Assembly: GCA_963575745.1 (NCBI GenBank)
Contig: CAUYUJ010017649.1
Span: 184,501 to 248,500 of the forward strand
Direction of reading: 5' to 3'
Source: Prorocentrum cordatum
Taxonomy: Eukaryota > Sar > Dinophyceae > Prorocentrales > Prorocentraceae
Length of the DNA stretch: 64,000 nt
This document shows, in pieces, positions 46,595-60,110 of the stretch. The translations under genes were made by a program, and so were the position numbers. The notes beneath the pieces were generated by a model. It saw only the letters and a program-made list of their open reading frames with translations, was not told the DNA's origin and searched no databases. The first letter of the stretch is position 1. The number at the start of each line of letters is the position of its first letter.

Positions 46595-47749
46595 TGGGGG
46601 GGGGCCTCTCCTTTTGACAAGTGCGTTCCACTACTCGCACAGTAATGCTCGCAAATGGCCTGGACCCGCCGCGGGGGATCCAAAATCCACTACGTCGAGA
46701 CACACATAGTGTTTCGAACGTTTGCGAGTAGGCACTTTGCGAATGGTGGAAAGCGTTTAGCAATCCTTGACAAACTGCCGCAACTTCTTGCCCACTATCT
46801 TCTCGAAGCCCCCGCCGAAGTAATGGGAGTGCAGCGTGCAGAGCCTGCGCGGCCCGGGCGCGCCGCGGGCCTTCGCTGTGGACCTGGCCCCGTGTCTGCT
46901 CGCTCTCGGCGTGCAACTCTCGCATGTGCGCAGCGCTCGCTCACAGGGTAGACTTTCCAATGACTCCCACCCCCTCCCGTCATGAACAGATCACGACGGG
47001 CAATTGTTGGCAGCTTTCCACCGTCGAGAGACTGATCAGGATGAAAAACCGGTCCCTGGTAAGGGGTCCATACCTCTGGGGTCCACGTGGTGATCGAATC
47101 ACGGTGCCAGAGTTCTGGGAAGTGCACGCATGACAACACATGTCGTGTATTCGTCCTGCAAGGTTCCCGACAGCTACGCGGGTGAAGGACCAGTTCTTCT
47201 AAGATCGTGTTTCTCGCAATGCCACCCTGCACGCATGAGCGCTGGAGTCTTGACAATTACGCCACAAACACATAGACGGAACACACGTGATCTTCAACAT
47301 TTAGATCTCGCCTTCACGCCACGAGTATACATCTAACACATCGCCGCAAATACATGTTGTTCTAAACCATATTGGATCTCACTATGTGTCGGTTTCTATA
47401 TTGAGAGTCCTAAGGTGCCACGTAGCTTCTGTGTCCCTGGTGGCATTGAGGGATAAAAGACTTCCGTGAGGAACATGCTGACAGGCAACTTACTTGATGT
47501 GCTTCCTGTGGGAACTACATTCCTTAATGAACACAGGTGGAACACATGTTGTGCATGCATCCTGGAAGTTCCCCAGCAGCTGCATGGGTGGAGAGCGGTT
47601 TAATGAAAAAATCGTGTTCATCGCAGTGTCACCACGAAGTGGAGTCTTAGCAGCTTCTAAACAAGCGCATGAATGGAATCCCCCTTCTAATTCCCCCCCT
47701 AGGACCCCACACCCCGGACCGAACGCGTCACGGGGGAGCGGAGGGCTCC

Positions 47750-48340
47750 AAAACTAGCCCAAAAGGCACCCAAACGCTACCCAGACGGTCCCGGGGGGCC
47801 ACGATTCGCCGACATATCGCCCTTGGACGCCCACGATGGCCTCCAGGCGGCCTCCGAAGCTGCCAAGGCGCCCGAAAAGGCCCCCAAGATGCGCCCCAAG
47901 AGGGTCCCAAGAAACAGAAATCGGCCCACTCTCTGCGAAAGACAAGCATCTTTCGCATGCTCGCCTATTCGGTTTTCACAACGTCTACAACGGGCAAAGA
48001 AACCTTCAATATCGCCCCCAGACGGCCAAAGGGGCCCCCAAGAAGGGTCGAAGAGGGTCCAACAACAGCCCACGAAACCCCCAAGACAGCCCAAGAGGGC
48101 CCCCAGACGGCTCTAAGACGAAGTCCAGAGTGCACCTTTTCGAGCGTTCGGCCCCAAGACGCCCCCAGCCTGCCCCAAGAACCCCCCAAGAGGCCCTGAG
48201 GGACCCCTAAGAGCACCCCAAATGCCTCCAAGAAGCCCCCAGGAAGCCCCCAAGAGGCCCCAAAACTTGGCCCAAGATGCCTTGATGCGGCCGGATATGG
48301 CCTGCAGACAAGCCAAGATGCCACCAAAAGGCCACAAAAG
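47750..48340. repeat. Degenerate CCCCCAAGAGGGCC array
   Basis: 10-12 bp units such as CCCCAAGAGGCC with AC/AG substitutions, interrupted by a 60 base AT-richer stretch near 47940-48010. Confidence 0.6.
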
Positions 48341-48892
48341 AGCACCAAGAGGTACGGTAACAGCAACGAAGCAACAGGAACGATGTCGAGCGCCGTTCCA
48401 TGATTCGGACGAACCTCGTGAAATGCAGTCCTGGAGGCGCAATAGTTCATATAGGGGTCAGCGGATGTGGCATAAGCCTATATAATCTTAGCTACTTCTA
48501 AGCAAGCGCACGGATGGAATCCATACATTCTCGAAGCTATGCATCTCGCCTTGACGCTGCGCGCATCCATCTTAAACAATCGCAGCATTCAACTACACGG
48601 ATGGATGACGGCTCCTGTTCAAAATGTTGCTCTCGCCTCAACGTCGCAAGAATTCGTCTTGGAAGATTCCAGCACTACGAACGGACGAAGGGCCGCATCA
48701 AATCGATCTCTCGCCCGATTCGGCCTTTGCAACGGCTACGCTGATGGATATAGATCTCGTTTCAGAATCTGGCTCTTGGGTGCATATACGACTTCTTGGA
48801 AGCCCAATGCTTGCACAAATGAAGGGTGATTCTCTTTCAAATCAAGCTGCCGTTTCTGCGACGCCCTCTGTCCTGAACGAAACTACCAGCGA

Positions 48893-49106
48893 CGGTCAGG
48901 AACTGCTGCTTAGCGTGTCGCGGCGGCGGCACTGGCAACACGTGATGCCCGGCGAGCTGATGGCGTGTAGCTCCGCTCCGCGGTGCAGTGGCGCTCGGAA
49001 CGGATCGGGACGTTGACGCCTGGGGACTGGGGAAGTGTAAGCGTCGCGCCGAAGCGTGATGGGCCAGAACAGGCGGCGCGATATGCTAAGCAGAAATTCC
49101 TGACTG
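48893..49106. mobile_element. MITE family A copy 6 (best TIRs)
   Basis: 214 bp. Left CGGTCAGGAACTGCTGCTTA; right on the other strand CAGTCAGGAATTTCTGCTTA. 23 of the first 28 positions agree between arms by eye. Core CGCGGCGGCGGCACTGGC. Confidence 0.8.
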
Positions 49107-49489
49107 TAACTACATGGATCGAGGGGAATGCCGCTACTGCCCAGACTGACTGTGCGTTCTGACCGTAGGGACTGACATGGATGGATGACGATCCTCCTCA
49201 AACTGATGGTGTGTGTGTGTGTGTGTTCCAACTCTCCTGTGTCAGATCCTTGTTCCAAACGCTCCAGTGGGGGGGGTCCCCTTCTGAGTCGACCGATGCA
49301 GCTCATTCCTTCTCTCCGACCCCAACGGCAGTGCCTTGAGGCGCTACCCGCGGGGTCTTTCTGGCTACGAGGGCCCGTAGGACCTACAAGTCGGAGGCGT
49401 CCGCAGAAGGGAGGAGCGCCGCGTATACGCGGGAACCAGCCCAATGGGTCACAGCCCATGGGTCTTGGACCACCTGCTTCATTCCTCTC

Positions 49490-50255
49490 CGCACCTCCCG
49501 CTCTCGCCCTCCCTGGGTGCTGGCAGGCGTGCAACCCTCACCTCTCCGCCATGTGCCCCTAAGGGTTCCAGCGGAGTGATGCGCCGCGCAGATCCACATG
49601 AGACGTCGCCCTTCATGGGTGCTGCCAGGCGTGCGGCTATCGCCACCTTCCTGTGCCCCTGAGGGGCCCAGCGGAGCGATGAGCCACGCAAATTCATCTG
49701 AGACGTCGCCTCTCATAGGTGCTGCCCGGCGTCCAGCTTGCGCCACCTTCCTGTGCCCCTGAGAGACCCCCAGAGTGGTGAGCTACCAAAGATCCACCCG
49801 AGACATCGCCCTAAACGGATGCTGCCGAGCGTGCCCATGTCGCTGCTGTGTGGCCGGTTCCGGAAACACCGAACCCCAAAACATGTGGCATCTCTGGGGG
49901 ACGACTTGTTTACTTCCGCCCGCCTCCGCTGGCGGAGGCGCCTTCGTTGTGCTTCCGCCAGCTTCCTCCGCCCATTGCGCGGCGCCTTCCGCAGGGGAAG
50001 AGGTGCCAATGCCATCGATCCTCGAACGCGAACCCCTGTCTGGAGCGCAGCGTATCGCACCCGCAGGGGGTCCAGCAGATTGGCGAGCCACGCAGGTCTG
50101 CATGAGGCCAAGCCCTCCCTGGGTGCTGCCTATGTTCGGGGGGGGGTCAACGGGTTGGTGAGCCACGTCGGTCAACATGGAACCTCGCCTTCCCTGAGTC
50201 CTGCCAAGCGTGCAATTGTCATGTTTCTCGGGGGTCGAGCGGCGTGATGAAGGAG
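49490..50255. repeat. Satellite of about 112 bp units, interrupted
   Basis: Units share GGGTGCTGCCAGGCGTGC, CACCTTCCTGTGCCCCTGAG and GCGGAGCGATGAGCCACG. Three units at 49490-49860 and two at 50040-50255, interrupted by an unrelated block containing the hairpin GCCTCCGCTGGCGGAGGC (49924-49941). Confidence 0.7.
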
Positions 50256-53200
50256 CAAGATGAGAGAAGAGGGGGGGGGCAAGGAATGGGGGAGGAGGGA
50301 CGAGGAATAAGAAAAGACAGTCAAGGGCGGAGGAGGGGAAAGAGGAGGAGGGAAGAGGAGCCAGAACAGAATGTGCTAGAGCTGGAGGAGCAAGAGCAAG
50401 AGGAGCACGTGAATAATGACACTGATGTGATGCGGAGGGAGGAGGGACATAGTAAATACAGCGCGGGCCACAGATGCTGCAATACACACTCCCCGGTCCA
50501 GGCCCCCTCCTTGTAACCTACAAGAAGGTACTCCTCGTGTCTCAACGCGCGCTGGAAATGTGAGGGCCTCGTCAGGCTGTCACCGTCTCTTGGCCTTGGC
50601 GGTGCTGGACACATGATGCACCGCGGGCACCGCCAGATGTAGGGCTGGGGAAGGCTGGAAGATTGAGAACCCGACGGCCCTGCCACAAAAGAGCGGTAGG
50701 ACTGTCACTACGAACCAAGCGGTCACATTAAGACTTGATTGCGTATCGTGCCATATCTCGATGAGATGCGAGGGAAGTGCCTCCCACCCATGCGGTCAGA
50801 TCGATCGATCGTGAACCTGTTGGGACCACTGGGGGAATTTCTTCCCTGGCAACAAACCGCGCCCTTCCATGTCATAACGATGCTACGTAACGCCGTGTCA
50901 TTCGCATGCAATGCAGGAACACACCAACCTATCACTTGGCCTTGTCGTGCCATGACGCGCCCAAAGCCTAGACTGGCTTAGCTCAAGTGTGGCATAACAC
51001 AACATACAACGACATGCCATGGCATGTCATGCGACACCGCGAACCACTATCAGAAGAGCAGGGCGCCTCATACCACATGTCTGCCGCATGCATTACATAA
51101 CCTATCACATCATACTCATATGCATGATCGTCAGCCATGCTATCAGATCAACACGTCATAACATACCATACTGTTGCCAACGGTGGTATATCACGTGGTC
51201 CTCGTAGGACACACGTGCGCACATACATATTTAAACATGGTTGAGTTGAGTGCATTGTCAACTACTTTGCAACATGAACAGGTACCTCTGCTCACACATT
51301 GCGGTCATGACAATATATCCGCACAACATGACGCAACGCATCAATTTGCATGATCAACAACACTCGCATCAACATGGCATCGCAGGATCATTCCGGAGCG
51401 GGGCATTTGCGAAGCTTGGCAGATCAACCTCCCTCGGCCTCCGCCTTTTCACTCGCTGCCGCGTCGCGCGCTTTAGGCGGTAGGACCCAAGCCTGTTCTA
51501 CCCTAGAAGCTACATTCACGAGTGGCCGACTGCACGCTGCACAATTCTGAACGAACCCGTACCGCAGCCTCGGCGAACAGCGCGGCGTATCTACAAGCGC
51601 TTGCCTCCAAGAGGATAGGTGCTTGAACATGCTGCTGCTGCTGCTGCTTCCCACACAAGTGTAGGACTGCAATGGAGTGGGCCCATGCTCCAGTGAGAAT
51701 GCCAAGCGGTGCAATGGCAGAGCGACATTAGCAAAGGCGAGACAACATGTGCCGAAACATGGCTCGAATACGGGGTCATGCGGACCTACGCCGAACAACT
51801 CAAGTTTGCGCGGCAGGGAAATTAGAGGAACGGATTAACAGCAATGCAACTAGCACATCTGGAAAAGAGGGGGATGCACGATGGACACATTGGGCGATTA
51901 ATCGCGGCATTCATCATCTGCAATCCTGCAAGAGTCGGAACTCGGCCGAACCACCTTCGGGGTACCTCCACGCCCTGGAACATTTCACGTGCCCTAAATC
52001 CGACGCCCCTCGGGGCGCCTTTGAAGTCCCTCCCACCAGGGAGGGATTCCGACCCAAGGCAGCCTCCAAGGCGCATGGGGGGATGAGAGAAAGGCAACAG
52101 GCAGCAGTGGGAGCGACAGTAAGGACAAGGAACAGCACGACAGGGGCGTCCGTATTTGCACAACTTTCCCAGGGTCTCGTCGCACTGGGACAAACAAGAC
52201 ACCTACCTTGGATAGGCGTTCTGCAGCAGGCGCGGGTTGGCGGCACGCTCCGCCAGATTGCGTCCTCGCCACCCCACGCACTGGACGACAGACGAACTGG
52301 ACGGCAGAGGAACGGCGAGGTGCGCCCCAACCCCGGACTGCTGAAAAACATCCCACCCAACGCAACGCAGACCCCCCAACGCCGCTGCATATGATTATAC
52401 AGGCAGGAAGGAGAGAGAGAGAGAGAGAGAGAGACAGAGGGAGCCTCAACCCAACAATCTTCATCATAGCTGGCGTCGATGACACGAGCCGCGAACGCGG
52501 CCGTGTCTACAGCTCCAGCCACGACATACTTGTGGGCGGCACTCCCCCTCCGCTCTCCAAACCTCGAGGAGCTGGGACCGCGACGCTCCCCGGGCCACCA
52601 GCTCGGTGACGTGCCCGGCAGGGAGAGCCTTGCGAGAAAGGCTCGAGGGCTGGGCTACCCCAAGTAGCCCAAGCAACCTCCTACAGTTCACACGAGGAAC
52701 TTCGACTGCAAAATTAAGTCACCCAGGAAGTGAAGGAAGCAAAAACGCATGAAAAACGTAAGTCTTTACTTATCGATATATATATATATATATATATAAT
52801 ACGACATGTTCGTAAACTTCACTGGGAAACGCCGATCATGAATGGCATTCACCTGCAGCCCGCGCGAACCTCAGGCGGACATCGAAGCGAACGCAGCGCC
52901 ACGTCTAAAAGCTTAAAGTTCAAGTTGATAAGCTACAGGGGATGCCGATGGGGGGGACCAGGCGCGGCGCCAGCGACGCAGCGACGCTGGCGCTCCCACA
53001 GCAATGGTCTCCTCCACTAACCGCGAACGGACCCCAAATACCGCCCGAGAACAACCCGCGAAACACCCCCAAAGAGGGCGTAAGGTTCACGTTCCAAGAT
53101 GGCCAGGGGACAGCCGAAAATGGCCGCCAAGATGGCCAATAAAGCCTTGCACGCATGTGGGCCCCGAAACTACCTGACAGGTTCTCCGCGCCAGCGCGGA

Positions 53201-54440
53201 TGGCCCAGCGGCCGCAAGACGCCCTCAAGGCAAACCGCGACGGTTCCAATATTCACGCGGCAAGCGTATAACAAACATCCAACATCTCGATCTCCCCCCT
53301 TCTCCGCCCCCGTTCGCTTCCCCGCGCCTCGCGGTTCCCGCGGAGGCTCGGGGGAACGCTCAACCCGACGGCTTGGCCAGGCGCGTGCCCGTTGATTGGC
53401 GGCGTAAGCGTTTCCGCGCAGGCGGGTGGCGTTGGCGGTTCACCGCAGGTGCCCTGAGTGAAGCCGGAAAGACCCAGGGTCGGCAACGACGACGTCGAGA
53501 GCTCCGCGACCCAGGGCGGGGCCCACGACTGGGCCGAGATCCCCGCAATTGGCTGGACGACGGCCCGACGTTGGGGCCGAGAGTTCCTGGGCGGGCTCCA
53601 TGCAGTCCCCGTCCCCCCTCCCCCATGCCCGCCCCCCCCCCATCATCGTCGCCATCCTGGTTTTGACACGTGGGCGGCGACCAGCGGAAAGACGAGCTGA
53701 AGCAGAATGGTGCAACTAAGACTTGGAGGACGTGGGCGGGGGATGCGGCGGGACGAAAGTGATTGAGGGGTGGGCGGGAGCGGCGGGGGAGCGGCGGGGG
53801 GGCGCGGGGATGCGCGAGGGCGCGGGAGATGAAGGGGTGGTCCTATCGGGGGGGGAACACTCAAATATCGGGAGTAGAGGCAGCACCGGCGGCAGGATGT
53901 AGGAGTAGAATGGTGTAGAACGCCTGCGAGTGTAGAGGGTAGCAGGTGGAGGTAGGGGGGGGGGCAGGAAAAGGCAGGAATGGGAGGAGGTAAGAGGTAG
54001 GAGCTGACAATGATGAAGCAGTGCGAGGAGGCTGGGCGAGGCAGCAAGACGCATAGTGGGGGGAGGCAGCGGAGGAAGGAGGAGGCGGGGGAGGCGAGCA
54101 TCACCCGGGCGACCCCAACGTAGGACCCATGAGGGCCCATCCAAATGGAAAGAACTTCCAGGGCGCGCCGACGAACCCAGGGCCCGGCTTCCGCGAGGAA
54201 GGAACAGAAATCCTTGGCGAGGGGTTTGAACGTGGAGGTTACCCCCGCCTCGAATTCCGGAAGAGCAATGAACTCTCAGTCGCGGGGGCAGGAAAAGCGC
54301 GAGAGCCCAGATTGCACATGTAATCGAGCAACACTCTGATCGCAGTTACACTGGGGAGTTGTACTAGTACTACTTGCGCTCTACTGTGCCTCCTTCTTCC
54401 AAAGTCGCGATGCTTGACTGTTTCCAGATTCCTAAACCAA
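50256..54440. other. Mixed intergenic DNA, no gene recognised
   Basis: GA-rich stretch 50256-50430, then an AT-richer region with short CATGCTA-like motifs (50950-51400). GA (52405-52440) and TA (52774-52798) microsatellites. A protein-like minus frame (HKYVVAGAVDTAAFAARVID, about 52450-52550) sits beside the GA array without convincing start or continuation. G-rich 53700-54100. Confidence 0.45.
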
Positions 54441-57000
54441 GATTGTATACTGGTTCCTTATTCCGCGGGTGCGAGCTTTCCCCGCCTCGACGTGCATGCC
54501 GGGCCTCAACGTGCGGCGATGCATCCCCACTCAGTGCGTTTCCCGTGCGGCGCGCGCGCCGCCAAAGGTGCCCGCGGGCGGGTGGGTCAAATCTGGTTGA
54601 AGAAGAACAGCTGTTTCACTTGCATTCTGGGCCTCTCCAAATACATGCGCTGCTCATGCGGCGCGAGAGAACCAGGAGGTGATTGAAGGGCGGGCGGGTA
54701 ACCCGACGCTGGTTGAAAAAGAACATGTCTTCCTCTTTCTATGTGTTTCTGGCACGACGCGCGAACGCCAACAGGCGGCCCGCGGGCGGGTGGTTCACCC
54801 GAAAACAGGTCGAGAAGAACCCGTGGCTTCACCTAGCACGTTGCCCGCGCGGCGCGCGAACACCAAAGGTGGCCCACAGGCGGGTGGTTCACGCGAAAGC
54901 TGGCTGATAAATTCTGATTGTTTCACTCACATGGCGGGGCCCAACATGAGGTGACGCATTCGCGCTCAAAGCGTTGCCCGCGCGGCGCGCAAACACCGCG
55001 CGGTGACCCACGAGCGGGCGTTTCACCCGAAAGCTGGTTGATAGAAACTAATTGTTTCAAGTGCATGTTGGGGCTCAGCATGAGGCGATGCCTGCCCACC
55101 CGACACGTGGCCCGCGTGGCGCGCGAATACCACGCAAAACAAACCGTGTCACTTGCATTCTAGGTCTGGACATGCTGTGACGTACTCCCACTCAATACGT
55201 TTCACGTTTCCAGCACGGCGCATCCGGGGCCTCAAAATGAGGTGATACATGACTACCCCATGTGCTGCCCGCACGACGCGCGAACACCAAAAAGGTAACC
55301 CACGGGCAGGTGGATCACCCGAAAATTGGTTGTAGGAAAACGACTGTTACCTTTGCATTCAAGGCCTCAGCACAGGGCGATGCGTTTCCACCAGGTACGT
55401 TTCCCGTGCGGCGCGCGCACCACCGAAGGCGACCCACAGGCGGGTGGGTCACCCGAAAACAGGTTGGGAAATGTTTCGCTGTTCTCCGAGGCCTCAACAA
55501 GAGGCGGTGCACTCCCAATAAATACGTTTCCTGCACGGCGCGAGAGCACCAGAAAGTGGCCCACTGGCGGGTAGGTCACCCGAAGACTCGTCGATTAAAC
55601 ATGCATGTTTTACGTGCGCTCTGAGCCTTGGCACGGGGTGCTGGACTCCCGCTCAATGCGTTTCCCGCGCGGCACGCGCGCCGCCGAAGGTGGCCCGCGG
55701 GCGGGGGGGTCACCAGAAAACTGGTGGGGCAAATCCAATTGTTTCACTTGCATCATGGGCCTCAACATTAGGCGATGTACTCCCGACAAATACGTTTCGC
55801 GCACGGCGCGAGAGGAAAGAAACTGCTGCACTTGCATTCTAGGTCCCCACATGAGGCGATGCACTCCCACTCCACGCGCATCCTGCACGGTGCGCGAACA
55901 CACACACACAAATGATCCGCGGGCGCTTGGATGTCCCGACAACTGGCTGATACAAACATTCGTTCACTTGCATCATGGGCCTCGACGTGGCGCGGTACAT
56001 GCAAAATCAATGCGCTTCCCGCACGGCCCGAGATCGCAAGAAGGTGACCCACGGGCCGGAGCGCCACCCGAAGACTGGTTAAGAACAACCAGCTGCTTCA
56101 CTTGCACTCTGGGCCTCCACATGACGTGATGAACAGGTTGGGAAGAACAAGCTGTGTCACTTGCATGCTGGGCCTCGGAAGGAGGACATGCATTCCCGCC
56201 CAATGCGTTGCCCGCGCGGCGCGCGAACGCCGAGAGGCGACCCGCGGGCGGGTGAGCCACTCGACGAACACTCGCTGAGGAACCATTCTTGTGGAAGTTG
56301 CCTTCTGAGCCTCAACAGGGGCGATGGTTCCCCGCTCGACGTGCGCCCCGCGCGGCGGGCGCGCCGCCGGGGGTGGCCCGCGGGCGGGCGGGTCACCCGA
56401 ATGCTGGGTGCGAGAGATCAAATAGTTCCCTTGCATTCTGGGCCTCAACATGAGGCGATGCACTCCCGCCCATTACGGGCCCCGCGCGGCGCGCGCGCGC
56501 ACCAAAACGGCGATCCACGGGCGGGCGGGTCATCCGAAGACGCCGTGGGGGGAACAACAAAAAAATGTTGTTGCACTTGTATCCGGGGCCTCAACATGGG
56601 GCGATGTGCCACCGCCCAATACGTTGCTCGCACGGCGCGCGACCACTGACCCACGGGCGGGTAGGTCACCCGAAAACTTGTTGAGGAACACAAGCAGTTT
56701 CACGCGCCGTCTGGGCCTCCACATGGGGTGGCGCATTACCACTCAATGCGTTGCCTTCACGGCGCGCGAACACCAAAAAGTTGTCCACAAGCGGGTGGGG
56801 ATCACCCGAGAACCTGTTGAGAAAGAAAAAACGTCGATTGTCGATGCACCTGCATTCGGGGCCTCGGCGCGAAATGATGCACCCCCGCTCAATGCGTCGC
56901 CGACGCGGCGCGCGAAAACCCAGCGGCGGCCCACGGGCATGGGTCACCAGACAAAATGGTTTGCATTCCCGCCCACAGCTTTTCCCATGCGGCGCGCGCG
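54440..57000. repeat. Satellite, about 17 units of 90-150 bp
   Basis: Each unit has TTTCACTTGCATTCTGGGCC, TCAACATGAGGCGATGCA, CCCGCGCGGCGCGCGAACAC and CGGGCGGGTGGTCACCCGAA segments in fixed order. Spacing varies by deletion. Recurs without interruption for 2.5 kb. Confidence 0.85.
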
Positions 57001-57299
57001 ACAGAAAGGAGACCCGCGGTGCCCGCGAACCTTGCGCGGCCGACCTGCTTGTAGACGATTGTCCCTCCTCATGTACATGATGGTACCAAGTGTACTCAAA
57101 TGCCAGTTTTATACTCTAGTCGGAGGGTTTCAGCGGCCCCAAAGGCAACTCGCGCGCTAAAAAAGAAAAAAAAACCCATGCGCAGTTGGAGGTCCCCGGC
57201 TTGACGGGTCGCCGATGAGGAAGCCCCCCCCCGCGGAAGAAAGAATCAAAGTCTGGACTGGGGATTTGGGGCGCAGGGTGGACGCCCGCCTGGACACCG

Positions 57300-57346
57300 A
57301 CGACGACGACGACGGCTACGACCAGCGACGACGCACGACGACGACA

Positions 57347-57394
<48 letters not shown>

Positions 57395-57835
57395 GCGGCG
57401 ACGACGACGGCGGCGACGACGACGACGACGACGGACGACGACGACGGCGCCGACAGCGACGTGGACGACAACGCCGACGACGACGACGAGCACGTCGACG
57501 ACGACGTCGACGATGACAACGACGGCCAAAAAACGGCGACGGTGGCGGCGACTGACGACGACGGACGACCACCACCGACGACGACGGCGACGGACAAGGA
57601 TGACGGAGACGCCGACGGACGACGACGGACGACGACGACGACAACGACGACGACGGACAACCACGACGACGCCGACGACGCCGACGACGACGACGGCGGC
57701 GACGAAAGCAAACGACGACTGCGACGACGGACGGCGACGACGGCGACGGTGACGACGGACGATGACGATAACGACGTCGACCGAAAATCACGACGGCGGC
57801 GACGACGACGACAACGGGCGACGACGGACGACGAC
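57300..57835. repeat. GAC/ACG triplet array, about 540 bp
   Basis: GAC-phased triplets, the reverse-complement class of the 45.1-46.0 kb GTC array. Gives poly-Asp or poly-Thr frames. Confidence 0.92.
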
Positions 57836-57839
57836 TAAG

Positions 57840-58860
57840 ACCACGGAGTTCGACAACTGCCAAGTTCCTGAAACTCGGGGCGTGGTGGGATGCTTTACAA
57901 CATTCCAATTGCTGGGGGGGGGGGGGCGCTTTGCAAAATGCCCGATGCTCTGGGTGAGGGGGTGGGTGGGGGGGAGGGTACTTTGGAAAATCCCATGGAA
58001 GCTGAAGAATTCTGCTTCCGTGGATTATGGAAGCAACCCTGAATTCTGTTTCAGTGACGAGATGGAAGCACCATTTCACTTGCCGACGTGACATTTTACG
58101 TTCCGAGAATAGAAAATTATCTCCTGAGAATAAAATGTTATGTTCTACGGTCGCGAAGTATAATCTTACTGTCGGGAAGTGCAGGTTTACTTTCTACGGC
58201 CAGGGAAACGAACGTCCACCATCGGAAAAAATACGAAAACACGGTCCACTGCATTGCTTGGTTTTGACAAAAAAAAACACGGCCGGGACAATGCAATCCC
58301 ACTTGAAGGAAATAGCAGTTTTCTCTCCAGAGCTAGAACAACTACGATCTCACCTTCGGGAATGAGCAAGTGCCTTTCTACTGCCAACAAGAAAGTTTTA
58401 CGAGTGTGCAACGTATTTGCTTATCTGCTGCAGTATCAACAACATGTTGTTGGTGATTATAATGTTTTATTTCGGAAAATTGATTTTTAACTGCGGGGCG
58501 CCATTGGATCTCACGTTCCACAAGATGCCTTGCAACCAAAAAGAAAAGTCGCGCGTGTCGGCCCGTGTTGGTTTGTGTTGGTCGGCGCTGATGCGGTAGG
58601 TTTCGCAATGGACACGAACGCTTATTTCGGGGAAGACACGAGTAAAGCGACGTTCCAGTTTCTGGAAACCAACCTGCACATGTCATTCCGTGATTGAAAA
58701 GTGCAATATACGTTTGGTGTAAGACGCGATGAGATAGCGCATCTGGCAATCAACTCCCCGTTAAACATAACATAAAACTTCGAATCTAGAACGCTACACC
58801 ATGGAACACGATCTGTGTGTATGACAATGAATATCTCCTTCCGAAAGAGTTATACTCCTG
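57840..58860. other. AT-richer intergenic segment, no gene seen
   Basis: Lower GC than the surroundings, with a G run (57915-57927). Short open frames only; no motif recognised. The contrast suggests a different origin from its neighbours. Confidence 0.4.
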
Positions 58861-58869
58861 AACATGTTC

Positions 58870-60110
58870 TGCGCTGCTCGCAGTGCGCTTGGCAGCGCTC
58901 AGCAAGGCTTAGCCGCGTTTCAGCCATGCGTAACAGGGCGTAGCAGGGCTCAGCAGCGCTTCGCGGGGCGTCGGCGCGCCTGGCAAGGATTCGCAGGGCG
59001 CGGGGGTGAAATCTCACGATTGGAAAAGCTTCGCAGTGCCTGGAAGCTTCGCAAGGGATAGCAGCGCTTAGCACGAATTCGCAGGGCTTATACTCGCTTC
59101 AGCAGGGCCTAGCAGGGCTTCGCAGGCCTAAGCAGGGCCCACCAGACCCTAGCAAAACTTCGCAAGGCGTGGCAAGGCGTAGCCGTGCTAAGCAGCGCTT
59201 ATCAGCGCCCCGCAAGACTTCGCAGGCAACGCTTCGCAGGGCCTAGCAAGGCGCCGGGGGGGGGGGGCGCTGGGCAGAGCTTAGCACGGCGAAGCAGGCC
59301 TCACCAGGGCTTAGCGGGGCTCGTCAGAGCATAGCAAGGCTTCGCACTTAACAAATTTAGCGGGGCTTGACGGCGCTTTGCAGCGCATAGGAACGCCTTG
59401 CAGTGCTTTGCAGGGCGCAGCAGCACGGGGCCTTGCAAGGCCTCGCAGGGCCTAACAGCGCTTAGGGATGTTTTGCAGAGCTCGGCGGCGTTGAGCTTAG
59501 CAGCACCTGGTGCCACTTCGCATGACTGAACAGGGCTTGACAGCGCCTGCGGACCGCAGCAGCGCTTTGCAACGCTAAGCGTGGCTTCGCAAGACTCAAC
59601 AGGAACGCTTGGCAGGGCCCAACAGGGCTGATCAGGGCTGAGCAGTGCCCAGCAAGGCTTAGCAGGACTTGGCAGGGCTGCGCAGCGCCGATCTGCACAT
59701 GGCCTCGCTTAGCAGTGCTCAGCAACACTTGGCAGCGCCTGGCGCCGCTTTGCAGGGCCACGCGCGCGTTGGCAGGAGTGAGCAACGCTTCGCAGCGCCG
59801 AGCAGGTCCCAGAAGCGCCCAGCAGGGCATAGCAGCGCGCAGCAAGGCATCGCAGCGCCTTGTCGGGCTTAGCAAGCCTTAGCAGGGCCCTGCAAGGCCT
59901 GGCGGGGCTTCGCCGCGCCTGGTAGAACTCAGCAGCGCCTAGCAGCGCTTAGCAGGGCCAATCTGGGACGCGCAGGGCTTAGCATGACCTGGCAGCGCTT
60001 GGCAGCGCTTAGCAGTGCGTAGCAGGCCTGGGCAGCGCGCGCAGCAGCTCCCAACAGGGCTGCGCAGCGCCTGGCAGCGCCCCGGCGTGAACAGAACAAA
60101 ACTCCCCACG
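58870..60110. repeat. 10 bp minisatellite of 1.2 kb
   Basis: Decamers of the type CTTAGCAGGG / CTTCGCAGCG repeat about 120 times; phase is kept so well that units line up with blocks of ten across most of the array. Variation is mostly A/G/C at two or three positions. Confidence 0.85.

Noticed and set aside
44805-46925. 706-codon minus frame, mostly threonine
   Set aside because: Read-through of the GTC array; flanking codons are MITE and fold-back sequence.
47669-48199. 176-codon plus frame
   Set aside because: Follows the CCCCCAAGAGGGCC minisatellite; peptide is a Pro/Lys/Ala-rich repeat by-product.
52450-52550. Minus frame HKYVVAGAVDTAAFAARVID as an exon
   Set aside because: Attractive sequence with a possible GT donor, but the upstream frame breaks and the downstream sequence is a GA microsatellite; kept only as a note.
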